A stretch of DNA of 64,000 nucleotides from Falsiroseomonas sp051859025 (lineage in GTDB: Bacteria; Pseudomonadota; Alphaproteobacteria; Acetobacterales; Acetobacteraceae), in assembly GCF_051859025.1 (NCBI RefSeq), contig NZ_JBHYGL010000034.1:124001-188000 (forward strand), in the 5' to 3' direction. This document shows positions 25,068-33,291 of this stretch, piece after piece (the stretch's first letter is position 1; every line of letters starts with the position of its first letter). The notes below the pieces were generated by a model. That model did not search any database. It was not told the DNA's origin and was given only the letters and a program-made list of their open reading frames with translations. The position numbers were made by a program, and so were the translations under genes.

Positions 25068-27317
25068 ATGGGGCAGGATCAGCCGCCGGCGCCGCGCCCG
25101 GACACGCAACGCGGCGCCGGCGATGCCCGCGCCACCCTGCGCCTGGCGGATAGCCTCCGTGATGCGCGGGACTGGCCGGGCGCAGCCGCTGCCTATGGCG
25201 CCTGGCTCGCCGGCCGCCCGCATGACTGGCCCGCCTGGATCCAGTACGGCCACGCGCTGAAGGAAGCGGGCGACCCGGAGGCGGCGCTCGGCGCCTATCG
25301 CCGCGCGGAACAGGGCAGGCCCGGGGATGCCGATCTGCAGATGCAGATCGGCCACGCCCTCAAGCTGCTCGGCAACCTGCCGGAAGCCCGCCTGGCCTAT
25401 TCCCGCGCGCTGGAGATGGAGCCCGCCGACGACGCCGCCTGGCGGGAGGTGTCGCAACTGCTCGGCCAGCCTGAGGTCGCCGCGGCGGAACCGCCGGAGG
25501 CCCAGCTCTCCCTCGTCGGCGATCTCTGCGTCGTCTTCGACCTGACGGACCTGCTTTCCTGGTTCGGCAGCAACCGCGCGCCATCCGGCATCCAGCGGGT
25601 GCAGTTGGAACTGGTCGGGCCGGCGCTACGCGGCGGCGGGCCGGCGGCGCGCGTCATCCTCGCGGTCTACAACCCGGACACGCTCGGCTGGCGCGCCCTG
25701 CCGCGGGAAGCCTTCAACCGCCTGGCCAGCCTGTCCCGCAGCGGCGCCGATCCGCGGGAGCCCGCCTGGGAACAGGCCGTCGCCGTCGCTCGCCAGGCGG
25801 TGGAGGCAGCACCCGACCTGGCCTTCCCCGCAGGCGCCTGGCTGGTCGTGCCCGGTTCATCCTGGTGGCTGGCCAACTACCATTTGGCGCTGCGGCTCGC
25901 GAAGGCTCGCTTCGGCCTGCGCCACGCCCCCCTGGTGCATGATTGCGGCCCGCTGGTGGTACCGGAACATTCGCCACCGGCGACCGCCGCCCAGTTCGCC
26001 CGCTGGTTCGCCGGCCTCGCCGCCCATGCCGACCTGCTGCTGCCGGTCTCCGCCGCGACGGCGGGGGATATCAGCCGCCTCCAGGCACGGCACCTGCCCG
26101 CCTTCCCCCTGCCGCCGATGATGGTGGTGGGGCTGGATGGCGCACCCCGCGATCCCACCCCGCGCGACCCCGCGCCCCATCCCGGCGTGAATGCCCTGGC
26201 GGGCCGGCCCTATGCGCTGTTCCTCGGCACGCTGGAATCGCGGAAGAACCACCTCTTCGTCCTCAACGCCTGGCTGTCGCTGATCCGCAAGCATGGTGCG
26301 GGCAAGCTGCCGCTGCTGGTGCTGGCCGGCCGCACCGGCTTCATGGGCGATGCCGTACTGGCCCTGCTGCGCGGCGCGCCGGCGCTGCGGGATGCCGTGC
26401 TGCTGCTGCCGGACGTGCCGGATTCCGCGCTGCCGCTGCTGTATCGCCGCGCGCTCTTCGTCCTCTACAACTCCGACCATGAAGGCTGGGGCCTGCCGGT
26501 GACGGAGGCGATCGCCCAGGGCAAGGCGGTCCTCGCCCCCGACCATTCCGCCCTGCCGGAAGCCGGGCGCGGCGCCGCCATCCTGTTCCGCCCGCATAGC
26601 GAGCCCGACTTCATCGCCAAGATCGAGCAACTGGCCTTCGACCCTGGCTTCCGCAGGGCGGCCGAGGCCAAGGCCGCCGCCGCGCCGCTGCGCAGCTGGC
26701 AGGCGATCGGCGATGCGGTGCTGGGCCGCCTGGCGCGGGAGAATGCCGCCCCCCCCGCGCCCCCGCTGGCCATCCCCTTGGGCACCATCATCCGCCTGGG
26801 CACCGGCGGCTTTGCCGCGCCCGGCCCCATGGCGCTGCTGGCGGAGGCGCTGCGCGACGGGGAGGGCTGGCACGCGCCCGAAGGCTGGGGCTGCTGGACC
26901 CGCCCGCTGGAATCAGGCGGCCGCGCCGCGCTGCGCCTGGTCCTGCCCGCCTCGGTTCCTTCCTTGGGGCCTTCCTCGTCCACCACCGGCCGCATCCGCC
27001 TCCATCTGCTGCTCCGCGCCCCGGCCACGGCGCAATCCATCCGCCTGGTCCCGCGCGGCGCAGATCCGATGGCCATGACGCTCGCACCCCGGGAGGACGC
27101 CATCGCCGCCCTGGAACTGCCGGCGGTGGAGGGCGTGATCGAGCTGGCGATCGAAGCCCATTCGGCGCCGGAAGCCCTGGCCCCCGACGGCACGCCAGAG
27201 GGGCGGGCGGTCGGCATCGGCCTCGTCTCCGTCATGGCCTGCGCGACGGATGATTTGCTGGCGCGCCTCGACTACCTGGAGCACCAGCGCTTCACCTGGC
27301 CGGAGGCCGAGGCGTAG
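25068..27317 (+). CDS. TPR-containing GT4 glycosyltransferase with extra C-terminal domain
   Basis: 749 residues in three parts. Residues about 20-135 are two to three TPR units (ALKEAGDPEAALGAYRRAE; ALKLLGNLPEARLAYSRAL). Residues about 150-560 are a GT4 glycosyltransferase with PYALFLGTLESRKNHLFVL and YNSDHEGWGLPVTEAIAQG. The last 180 residues, beginning around PLAIPLGTIIRLGTGG, look like a beta-rich domain of unknown type (RLHLLLRAP; GVIELAIEAHS). The TPRs may bind a partner of a polysaccharide-assembly complex. The gene starts 16 bp after manC and forms an operon with it. Confidence 0.85.
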   Translation: MGQDQPPAPRPDTQRGAGDARATLRLADSLRDARDWPGAAAAYGAWLAGRPHDWPAWIQYGHALKEAGDPEAALGAYRRAEQGRPGDADLQMQIGHALKLLGNLPEARLAYSRALEMEPADDAAWREVSQLLGQPEVAAAEPPEAQLSLVGDLCVVFDLTDLLSWFGSNRAPSGIQRVQLELVGPALRGGGPAARVILAVYNPDTLGWRALPREAFNRLASLSRSGADPREPAWEQAVAVARQAVEAAPDLAFPAGAWLVVPGSSWWLANYHLALRLAKARFGLRHAPLVHDCGPLVVPEHSPPATAAQFARWFAGLAAHADLLLPVSAATAGDISRLQARHLPAFPLPPMMVVGLDGAPRDPTPRDPAPHPGVNALAGRPYALFLGTLESRKNHLFVLNAWLSLIRKHGAGKLPLLVLAGRTGFMGDAVLALLRGAPALRDAVLLLPDVPDSALPLLYRRALFVLYNSDHEGWGLPVTEAIAQGKAVLAPDHSALPEAGRGAAILFRPHSEPDFIAKIEQLAFDPGFRRAAEAKAAAAPLRSWQAIGDAVLGRLARENAAPPAPPLAIPLGTIIRLGTGGFAAPGPMALLAEALRDGEGWHAPEGWGCWTRPLESGGRAALRLVLPASVPSLGPSSSTTGRIRLHLLLRAPATAQSIRLVPRGADPMAMTLAPREDAIAALELPAVEGVIELAIEAHSAPEALAPDGTPEGRAVGIGLVSVMACATDDLLARLDYLEHQRFTWPEAEA

Positions 27318-27318
27318 C

Positions 27319-27741
27319 TCACGGCCCCTGCAACGGGGGGCGCCGGCGCTGCGCGTCGCGCAGCCGCATGTCCTGCCAGATCGCCAGCGTCGCCCAGGCC
27401 GCTGGCAGAGTCGGCTCCACCAGATAATGCCGCCCCGGCGCCAGCAGCTGCAGCATCCGCACCCAGACCGGGAAGAAGCGGTCGCGCGTCGCGATCACGG
27501 TCAGCGCCTGCGGCGTGAGCGCCCCTTCGGGCAGCCGCGCGGCCAGGGCGCGCAGATCATCCTGTCCCACCACACCGGTGAAGGCCGTGAGGTCGTAAAG
27601 CCGGTCCAGCGCCGCGGCAAGCGGCCGACGGTTGAACCAGGCCGACAGCGCCTCTACGAAGGCCGCGCCCTCCAGGTCGCCCGTGACGGTGACCAGGACC
27701 GTGGCGAAGCGGCTGTCGATGCTGATGGCTACGCTGCGCAT
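27319..27741 (-). CDS. hypothetical protein, possible SpoIIAA-like alpha/beta fold
   Basis: 140 residues starting MRSVAISIDSRFATVLVTVTG. Alternating strands and helices, with the segment ALDRLYDLTAFTGV, recall small SpoIIAA/STAS-like domains, but this is only an impression. It ends almost back-to-back with the convergent TPR-glycosyltransferase gene (1 bp between stops). It follows a small gene 18 bp upstream, and the pair faces the TetR gene across a palindromic operator, so it is probably under that regulator's control. Confidence 0.6.
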   Translation of the reverse strand: MRSVAISIDSRFATVLVTVTGDLEGAAFVEALSAWFNRRPLAAALDRLYDLTAFTGVVGQDDLRALAARLPEGALTPQALTVIATRDRFFPVWVRMLQLLAPGRHYLVEPTLPAAWATLAIWQDMRLRDAQRRRPPLQGP

Positions 27742-27759
27742 GGCGGCGACCCCGCGCCG

Positions 27760-28032
27760 TCAAGGCGCGGCGCAGCGGCGGCCGCACCGGGCAGCGGCCC
27801 AGGCGGCCTCGGCATCCCCGAGCATCAGCGCCGCCGCCAGCCGGCGGCCGACCTCCGCCGCCGGCAGGTCCTGCCGGTCCAGGAACAGGATCGCCAGCAG
27901 CTCATGCAGCGCATCGGGCGCCGCATCCGACCGCTGGCCCAGGCGGCGAAGCTCGATCGCGATGGCGCGGCTCAGGGACGGGTCCGGCCGGGCCGCGACA
28001 GGACCAGGGGACGCCAGGGCATGGGGAACCAT
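27760..28032 (-). CDS. hypothetical small protein divergent from the TetR gene
   Basis: 90 residues, largely helical (SRAIAIELRRLGQ; ELLAILFLDRQDLPAAEVGRRL). No domain recognised. The reading frame is plausible because of its position between the operator region and the next gene on the same strand, but it is short and the DNA is GC-rich, so the support is contextual. Confidence 0.5.
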   Translation of the reverse strand: MVPHALASPGPVAARPDPSLSRAIAIELRRLGQRSDAAPDALHELLAILFLDRQDLPAAEVGRRLAAALMLGDAEAAWAAARCGRRCAAP

Positions 28033-28103
28033 GTCGAAATCCTCTCCAGCCGGGACCGGCGAAGCGACCGGTCCTGGCGCCGAGAACTTTGCTCATGTTT
28101 ATC

Positions 28104-28126
28104 GAATATGTTCAACAAACATATTC
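28104..28126. promoter_or_regulatory. perfect palindromic operator, probably for the TetR protein
   Basis: GAATATGTT and its exact reverse complement AACATATTC are separated by 5 nt (CAACA). The 23-bp site lies 6 bp before the TetR ATG (28132), in an AT-rich pocket, and 72 bp from the divergent gene. Size and symmetry are typical of TetR-family operators, so autoregulation and control of the divergent pair are likely (inference). Confidence 0.75.
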
Positions 28127-28131
28127 CTTGA

Positions 28132-28806
28132 ATGAAAAATAGCAACACAGCATGGTGCCACCGCCTCCAGGAAGCCGTTTTCGTGTTCCCATCGATCGCC
28201 TCCCGCAAGAAACGGTATGAGTCCGAATCCCGCAGCCAGCAGCGCGAACAGACCAAGGCGCGCCTGCTGGACGCGGCGGAGGCGCGGTTCAGCGAGGCCG
28301 GCTACGACAATGTCTCCGTTTCCGACATCGCGGCGGCGGCGAAGGTCGTCCCTTCCCTGATCAACAGCTATTTCGCCGGCAAGGCCGGGCTGCTGATGGC
28401 GGTGGTGGCGCGGCACAACGCGCCGCAATGGCCGGTGCTGATGGGCATCCTGGCGGAATGCGCCCCGGCGCTGGATCGGCTGGACCGCTTCATCGCCACC
28501 CAGGCCGCGATGGATTTGCGCCGCCCCCGCCTGCTGGCCGCGCTCCAGGGCCTGTCCTGGACCTGGCCGCCGGAGAGCGAGGCCGACAACCTGGCCGAGT
28601 TGCAGCCGGCGCGGGACGCGCTGGCCGCCCTGGTCCGGGACGGGATCGCGGAAGGCGCCATCCGCCCGGTCGCGCCGGAGGCGGCGGTGGAGGCCATCAT
28701 GGCCGTCTATGTCCAGGGCCTTCGCCCCGCCGTCTTCGCCACGCTGGACGGGCCGGCGGCGACGGCGCTGATCCAGGAAAGGCTGCGGGCGCTGCTGGCG
28801 GCTTGA
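28132..28806 (+). CDS. TetR-family transcriptional regulator
   Basis: 224 residues from ATG 28132, or 207 from GTG 28183; the helix-turn-helix domain (about 38-85) is in both. It reads TKARLLDAAEARFSEAGYDNVSVSDIAAAAKV, then SLINSYFAGKAGLLMAVV. The C-terminal ligand domain is not specific enough to predict the inducer. The operator just upstream argues for self-regulation. The gene ends 5 bp before the convergent purD stop. Confidence 0.9.
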   Translation: MKNSNTAWCHRLQEAVFVFPSIASRKKRYESESRSQQREQTKARLLDAAEARFSEAGYDNVSVSDIAAAAKVVPSLINSYFAGKAGLLMAVVARHNAPQWPVLMGILAECAPALDRLDRFIATQAAMDLRRPRLLAALQGLSWTWPPESEADNLAELQPARDALAALVRDGIAEGAIRPVAPEAAVEAIMAVYVQGLRPAVFATLDGPAATALIQERLRALLAA

Positions 28807-28810
28807 GGCG

Positions 28811-30079
28811 CTACAGCGCCCGCCAGCCGATATCCCGCCGGCAGAAGCCGCCCGGCCAGTCGATCGAATCCACCGCGGCATAGGCGGCGTCCCGCGCCTC
28901 CCGCAGCGTCTTCCCCGTGCCCGCCACGGTCAGCACGCGGCCGCCATTGGCGACCAGCGCGCCGTCGTCCCGCCGCGCCGTACCGGCGTGGAACAGCTGC
29001 ACGCCCGGCACCTGCGCCGCCGCCTCCAGCCCCCGGATCTCCGTGCCCTTGCGCGGGCTGGCGGGGTAGCCCTCCGCCGCCATCACCACCACCAGGCTGT
29101 GCGTCGCATCCCAGTTCAGGTCGAACATGCAGAGCGTGCCGTCGCAGGCCGCGAAAAGCGCGGGCAGCAGGTCCGACCGCAGGCGCAGCATCAGCGCCTG
29201 GCATTCGGGATCGCCGAAGCGGACATTGAACTCGATGAGGCGCGGCCCCGTCGCCGTCAGCATCAGTCCCGCGAAGAGCACGCCCTTGAAGGGCGTCCCT
29301 CGCCTCGACATTTCCGCCAGTGTCGGCTGGATGATTTCGGCCATCACCTGCGCCTGCAACGCGGGCGTGAAGGCGGGCGGGGGGGAATAGGCGCCCATGC
29401 CCCCGGTGTTCGGGCCGGTATCGCCATCGCCGACGCGCTTGTGGTCCTGCGCGGCGCCGAGCGGCAGGGCGGTTTCCCCGTCGCAGAGGGCGAAGAAGCT
29501 GATCTCCTCGCCGATCAGGCATTCCTCGATCAGCACGGTGGCGCCGGCCGCGCCATGGATGCGGCTTTCCATGATGTCGGCGATGGCGGCCTCCGCCTCC
29601 TCCACCGTTGAAGCCACCACCACGCCCTTGCCGGCGGCCAGGCCATCGGCCTTCACGACGATGGGTGCGCCCTCCGCGCCGACGTAGGCGCGGGCGGCGG
29701 CGGGATTGTCGAAGCGCTGCCAGCGGGCCCCCGGCACGCCGGCCGCATCCGCCACTTCCCGCGTGAACTGCTTGCTGCCTTCCAGCCGCGCGGCATCCCG
29801 GCCGGGCCCGAAGCATTTGATCCCCGCGGCCGCGCAGGCATCCGCCAGCCCCAGCGTCAGCGGCGCTTCCGGCCCCACCACCACCAGGTCGATCTTCCGA
29901 TCCACCGCGAAGGCGACGATGGCCGGGATATCCTCCGCCCCGATCGCCACGCATTCCGCGATCTCGGCAATGCCGGGATTGCCCGGGGCGCAATACAGCT
30001 TGCCGATCAGGGGCGATGCCGCGATCGCCCAGCACAGCGCATGTTCCCGCCCGCCGCTGCCCACCACCAGCACCTGCAT
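28811..30079 (-). CDS. purD: phosphoribosylamine-glycine ligase
   Basis: 422 residues starting MQVLVVGSGGREHALCWAI, the family N-terminus. The ATP-grasp core shows in PIVVKADGLAAGKGVVVA, DHKRVGDGDTGPNTGGMGAYSP and LIEFNVRFGDPECQ. It carries out the second step of purine synthesis: phosphoribosylamine plus glycine and ATP give GAR. It is divergent from xseA (78 bp apart), a pairing seen in many alphaproteobacteria. Confidence 0.96.
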   Translation of the reverse strand: MQVLVVGSGGREHALCWAIAASPLIGKLYCAPGNPGIAEIAECVAIGAEDIPAIVAFAVDRKIDLVVVGPEAPLTLGLADACAAAGIKCFGPGRDAARLEGSKQFTREVADAAGVPGARWQRFDNPAAARAYVGAEGAPIVVKADGLAAGKGVVVASTVEEAEAAIADIMESRIHGAAGATVLIEECLIGEEISFFALCDGETALPLGAAQDHKRVGDGDTGPNTGGMGAYSPPPAFTPALQAQVMAEIIQPTLAEMSRRGTPFKGVLFAGLMLTATGPRLIEFNVRFGDPECQALMLRLRSDLLPALFAACDGTLCMFDLNWDATHSLVVVMAAEGYPASPRKGTEIRGLEAAAQVPGVQLFHAGTARRDDGALVANGGRVLTVAGTGKTLREARDAAYAAVDSIDWPGGFCRRDIGWRAL

Positions 30080-30157
30080 CGCGCCATGCCCCCGCACACA
30101 CAGAAAAGACCGCACGGCCGGTTCCGCGCATACCGCCGGATAGCATAGGGTCCGCCC

Positions 30158-31624
30158 ATGGACACGCCGCCCCCCGCTTCGACCAACGTTCCCGAATACG
30201 CCGTCAGCGAGATCGCCGGCGCCATCCGCCGCACGCTCGAAGGCGCCTTCGGCCGCGTCCGCGTCCGGGGCGAGATCACGGAATGCAAGCGCTACCCCTC
30301 CGGCCACATCTACCTGTCGCTGAAGGACGAGAACGCGAAGCTGGAATCCGTGGTCTGGCGCACCAGCGTCAGCCGCCTGTCGGTCCAGCCGGAGAACGGG
30401 GTGGAGGTCATCGCCACCGGCAAGCTGACCACCTATGCCGACCGCTCGAAATACCAGCTGGTCATCGACCGCCTGGAATTCGCCGGCGAAGGCGCGCTGC
30501 TCGCCCGGATCGAGATGCTGCGCAAGAAGTTGCTGGGCGAGGGGCTTTTCGATGAGGGGCGGAAGCGCCCCCTCCCCCGCCTGCCGCTGGTCGTCGGCGT
30601 CGTGACCAGCGAGGCCGGCGCCGTCATCCAGGACATCCGCACGACGATCCTGCGCCGCTTCCCCCGCCGCCTGATCCTCTGGCCTGTCCCCGTCCAGGGC
30701 CAGGGCGCGGCGGAGAAGATCGCCGCCGCCATCGAAGGCTTCGGCCGCCTGCCCATCGGCGGCCCGATCCCCCGCCCGGATGTGCTGATCGTGGCGCGCG
30801 GCGGCGGCAGCCTGGAAGACCTCATGGCCTTCAACGAGGAGGTGGTGGTCCGCGCCGCCGCCCTCTCCCCCATCCCGCTGATCTCCGCGGTGGGGCATGA
30901 GACCGACACGACCCTGATCGATTTTGCCTCCGATCGCCGCGCGCCCACGCCGACCGCCGCGGCCGAACTGGCCGTGCCCGCCCGGGCCGATCTGCTGGCA
31001 GACCTGGCCCAGCGGGAGGCGCGGCTGCGCGGTGCCGTGGTGCGCCAGTTGCGGGCGGCGGAGACCGTGCTGCTCCGCCTCGAACGCCGTCTGCCGGATG
31101 TGCCCGCCCGGGTGCTGGACCTGCGCCGCCGCCTGGATGAGGCCGGCGAATCCCTGCCTGGCGCGCTGACCGGCTTCATCGCCAACCGCCGCGCCGCCCT
31201 TGCCCCCCTGGTCGTCCCCCATCCCAGAGCGGGCATCGAGGCGCGCCGCCACGCCATCGCGCTGTGGGATGGACGGAAAGCCGCCGCCTTCGCCCGCATC
31301 GTCCAGCGCCAGCGTGGTGCCCGTGCGTTGCAGGCCTTCTCCGCCGCACCCGTGGAGGCGCTGCTGCGCCAGAAGCGCGAACGCCTGGAAGGGCTGTCTG
31401 CCAGGCTGGAGGCCGGTTCCTACCAATCGGTCCTCGCCCGCGGCTTCGCGCTGGTCCGGGATGCCGATGGCCAGACGCTGACCCGCGCTGCCGATGTCGG
31501 CACCGGATCGAAGCTCTCCATCGCCTTCGCCGATGGCGCGATCTCCGCGGTCGCGGATGGCGACGCCACGAAGGCGAAGCCGCGCGCGAAGCCGAAGCCC
31601 CCGGCGCAGGAGAGCCTGCTGTGA
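30158..31624 (+). CDS. xseA: exodeoxyribonuclease VII large subunit
   Basis: 488 residues. An N-terminal OB-fold (FGRVRVRGEITECKRYPSGHIYLSLKDE) precedes the catalytic domain with VVTSEAGAVIQDI, ARGGGSLEDLMAFNEE, SAVGHETDTTLIDF and the R-A-PTPTAAAE segment. A long coiled-coil region and a Lys-rich C-terminal tail follow. Together with XseB (not in this window) it degrades single-stranded DNA. The stop overlaps the start of the M23 peptidase gene (GTGA). Confidence 0.95.
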   Translation: MDTPPPASTNVPEYAVSEIAGAIRRTLEGAFGRVRVRGEITECKRYPSGHIYLSLKDENAKLESVVWRTSVSRLSVQPENGVEVIATGKLTTYADRSKYQLVIDRLEFAGEGALLARIEMLRKKLLGEGLFDEGRKRPLPRLPLVVGVVTSEAGAVIQDIRTTILRRFPRRLILWPVPVQGQGAAEKIAAAIEGFGRLPIGGPIPRPDVLIVARGGGSLEDLMAFNEEVVVRAAALSPIPLISAVGHETDTTLIDFASDRRAPTPTAAAELAVPARADLLADLAQREARLRGAVVRQLRAAETVLLRLERRLPDVPARVLDLRRRLDEAGESLPGALTGFIANRRAALAPLVVPHPRAGIEARRHAIALWDGRKAAAFARIVQRQRGARALQAFSAAPVEALLRQKRERLEGLSARLEAGSYQSVLARGFALVRDADGQTLTRAADVGTGSKLSIAFADGAISAVADGDATKAKPRAKPKPPAQESLL

Positions 31625-32430
31625 TCGCCCGCCGCCTGCTGCTGGCAGCACCGGCCTTGCTGCTGGCCCGCCCCGCCGCCGCCGTCACCTGGTCCGCCCC
31701 CGCCCGCCAGGGGGCGCTGATCGTGGGCGATGCCGCCCCAGGCACGCGGCTCGCCCTCGATGGCCGCGCCATCCGCGTCTCGAACTCGGGCAAATTCGCC
31801 TTCGGCTTCGGACGCGACCACGCCGCGCCAGCGACGCTCCTCATCACCCATCCCGGCGGCCGCGCGGAGACCCGCGCCATCACGGTGGAGCGCCGGCAAT
31901 GGGACGTGCAATCCATCACCGGCCTGCCCCCCGCCCAGGTCACGCCGGACGAGACCGCCTTGCGCCGCATCCTGGCGGAGCGCGAGAAGCTGGCCGCCGC
32001 CCGCGCCACGGACAGCACCCTGGCCGATTTCGCCGACAGCCCCACCTGGCCCGCCCGCGGCCGAATCAGCGGCATCTTCGGCAGCCAGCGGGTCCTCAAC
32101 GGCCAGCCCCGCCAGCCGCATTACGGGCTGGATGTCGCGGGGCCCGTGGGCACGCCCATCCACGCCATGCTCGGCGGGCGCGTGACGCTCTCCGACGAGC
32201 ATTTCTTCTTCGGCAATTTGCTGGTGGTGGATCACGGGCACGGGGTGAACACCCTCTACGCCCATCTCTCCCGCCGCCTGGTGGAGGTCGGCACCGCCGT
32301 CGCGCGCGGTGAGCGCATCGCGGAGATGGGCGCGACGGGCCGCGTGACGGGCCCGCACCTCCATTTCAGCCTGTCCTGGTACCAGACCTGGCTGGACCCT
32401 CAGCCGGTGCTGCCCGCGCAGCAACAATAG
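31621..32430 (+). CDS. M23-family peptidoglycan peptidase / LytM protein
   Basis: 269 residues, GTG start, with a signal peptide (MIARRLLLAAPALLLARPAAA). The C-terminal LytM domain has zinc and catalytic residues in QPHYGLDVAGPVGTPI, DHGHGVNTLYAHLS and TGPHLHFS. The full set of His/Asp ligands suggests an active endopeptidase that cleaves peptidoglycan cross-links. It is translationally coupled to xseA, an arrangement common in this lineage. Confidence 0.92.
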   Translation: MIARRLLLAAPALLLARPAAAVTWSAPARQGALIVGDAAPGTRLALDGRAIRVSNSGKFAFGFGRDHAAPATLLITHPGGRAETRAITVERRQWDVQSITGLPPAQVTPDETALRRILAEREKLAAARATDSTLADFADSPTWPARGRISGIFGSQRVLNGQPRQPHYGLDVAGPVGTPIHAMLGGRVTLSDEHFFFGNLLVVDHGHGVNTLYAHLSRRLVEVGTAVARGERIAEMGATGRVTGPHLHFSLSWYQTWLDPQPVLPAQQQ

Positions 32431-32471
32431 GCGCGCCGCCGCGTTGGCGCCCCGCACCCAAGGATACGCGC

Positions 32472-33227
32472 ATGGCCGACAACCAGTACGCCCGCTACCC
32501 CAGCCTCTCCGGCAAGGTCGTGCTCATCACCGGCGGCGCCTCCGGCATCGGGGCGGAGATGGTGCGCGCCTTCGCCGACCAGGGCGCGAAGCCGGCCTTC
32601 CTCGATTTCGACGACGCGCATGGGCGGAAGGTGGCGGAGGCCACCGGCGCGATGTTCGTGCATTGCGACCTCCGCGACATCGCGGCCCTCCGCGCCGGCA
32701 TCGCCCGAATCGCGGAGGCGCTGGGCCCCGTGCAGGTGCTGGTGAACAACGCCGCCCGCGACGACCGGCATGGGCTGGAAACGGTGGAGCCCGACTACTG
32801 GGACGAACGCATGGCGACCAACCTGCGCCACATGTTCTTCTGCGTGCAGGCCGTGGCCCCCGCGATGCGCGCCGCCAAGGCGGGGTCCATCATCAACATG
32901 GGCAGCGTCAGCTGGATGGGCGGCCAGGGCGGCATGCCCGCCTACACCACCGCCAAATCGGCCGTCCGCGGATTGACCCGCGGACTGGCGCGCGACCTCG
33001 GCGTGGATGGCATCCGGGTGAATGAGGTTGTGCCCGGCTGGGTTTTTACCGAACGGCAGGAGGAACTCTGGGCGACGCCGGAGGCGGTGGCGAAGCACCT
33101 GGAGGGCCAGAGCCTGAAGCGGAAGGTCATGCCACCCGACATCGCGCGCATGGTGCTGTGGCTGGCCGCCGAGGACAGCGCCATGGTCACCTCGCAATAC
33201 TTCGTCGTGGATGGCGGCAAGATCTGA
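32472..33227 (+). CDS. SDR-family oxidoreductase
   Basis: 251 residues with an AAGGA ribosome-binding site. Classical SDR features: LITGGASGIGAEMV (cofactor loop), LVNNAARDD, catalytic Ser in INMGSVSWMGG and Tyr/Lys in PAYTTAKSA. The length is typical of enzymes acting on sugars or secondary alcohols, but the substrate is not predictable. It is followed by two hairpins and a convergent acyl-CoA ligase gene. Confidence 0.88.
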   Translation: MADNQYARYPSLSGKVVLITGGASGIGAEMVRAFADQGAKPAFLDFDDAHGRKVAEATGAMFVHCDLRDIAALRAGIARIAEALGPVQVLVNNAARDDRHGLETVEPDYWDERMATNLRHMFFCVQAVAPAMRAAKAGSIINMGSVSWMGGQGGMPAYTTAKSAVRGLTRGLARDLGVDGIRVNEVVPGWVFTERQEELWATPEAVAKHLEGQSLKRKVMPPDIARMVLWLAAEDSAMVTSQYFVVDGGKI

Positions 33228-33234
33228 AGACGGT

Positions 33235-33287
33235 CCAGGGGCGTCACGCCCCTGGCGGATGGGGTCCTGGGAAGGCAGCGCCTTCCC
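33235..33287. terminator. two hairpins between convergent genes
   Basis: The first hairpin is a perfect 9-bp stem (33235-33243 with 33247-33255, loop TCA); the second is an 8-bp stem (33269-33276 with 33280-33287, loop AGC). Neither has a T-tract. Their place between the SDR stop and the acyl-CoA ligase stop suggests shared, bidirectional transcript ends. Confidence 0.6.
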
Positions 33288-33291
33288 CGCC

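Noticed and set aside
28132..28182. N-terminal extension of the TetR protein as a separate leader peptide
   Set aside because: The frame is continuous with the regulator and no stop separates them. It is only a question of which start is used.
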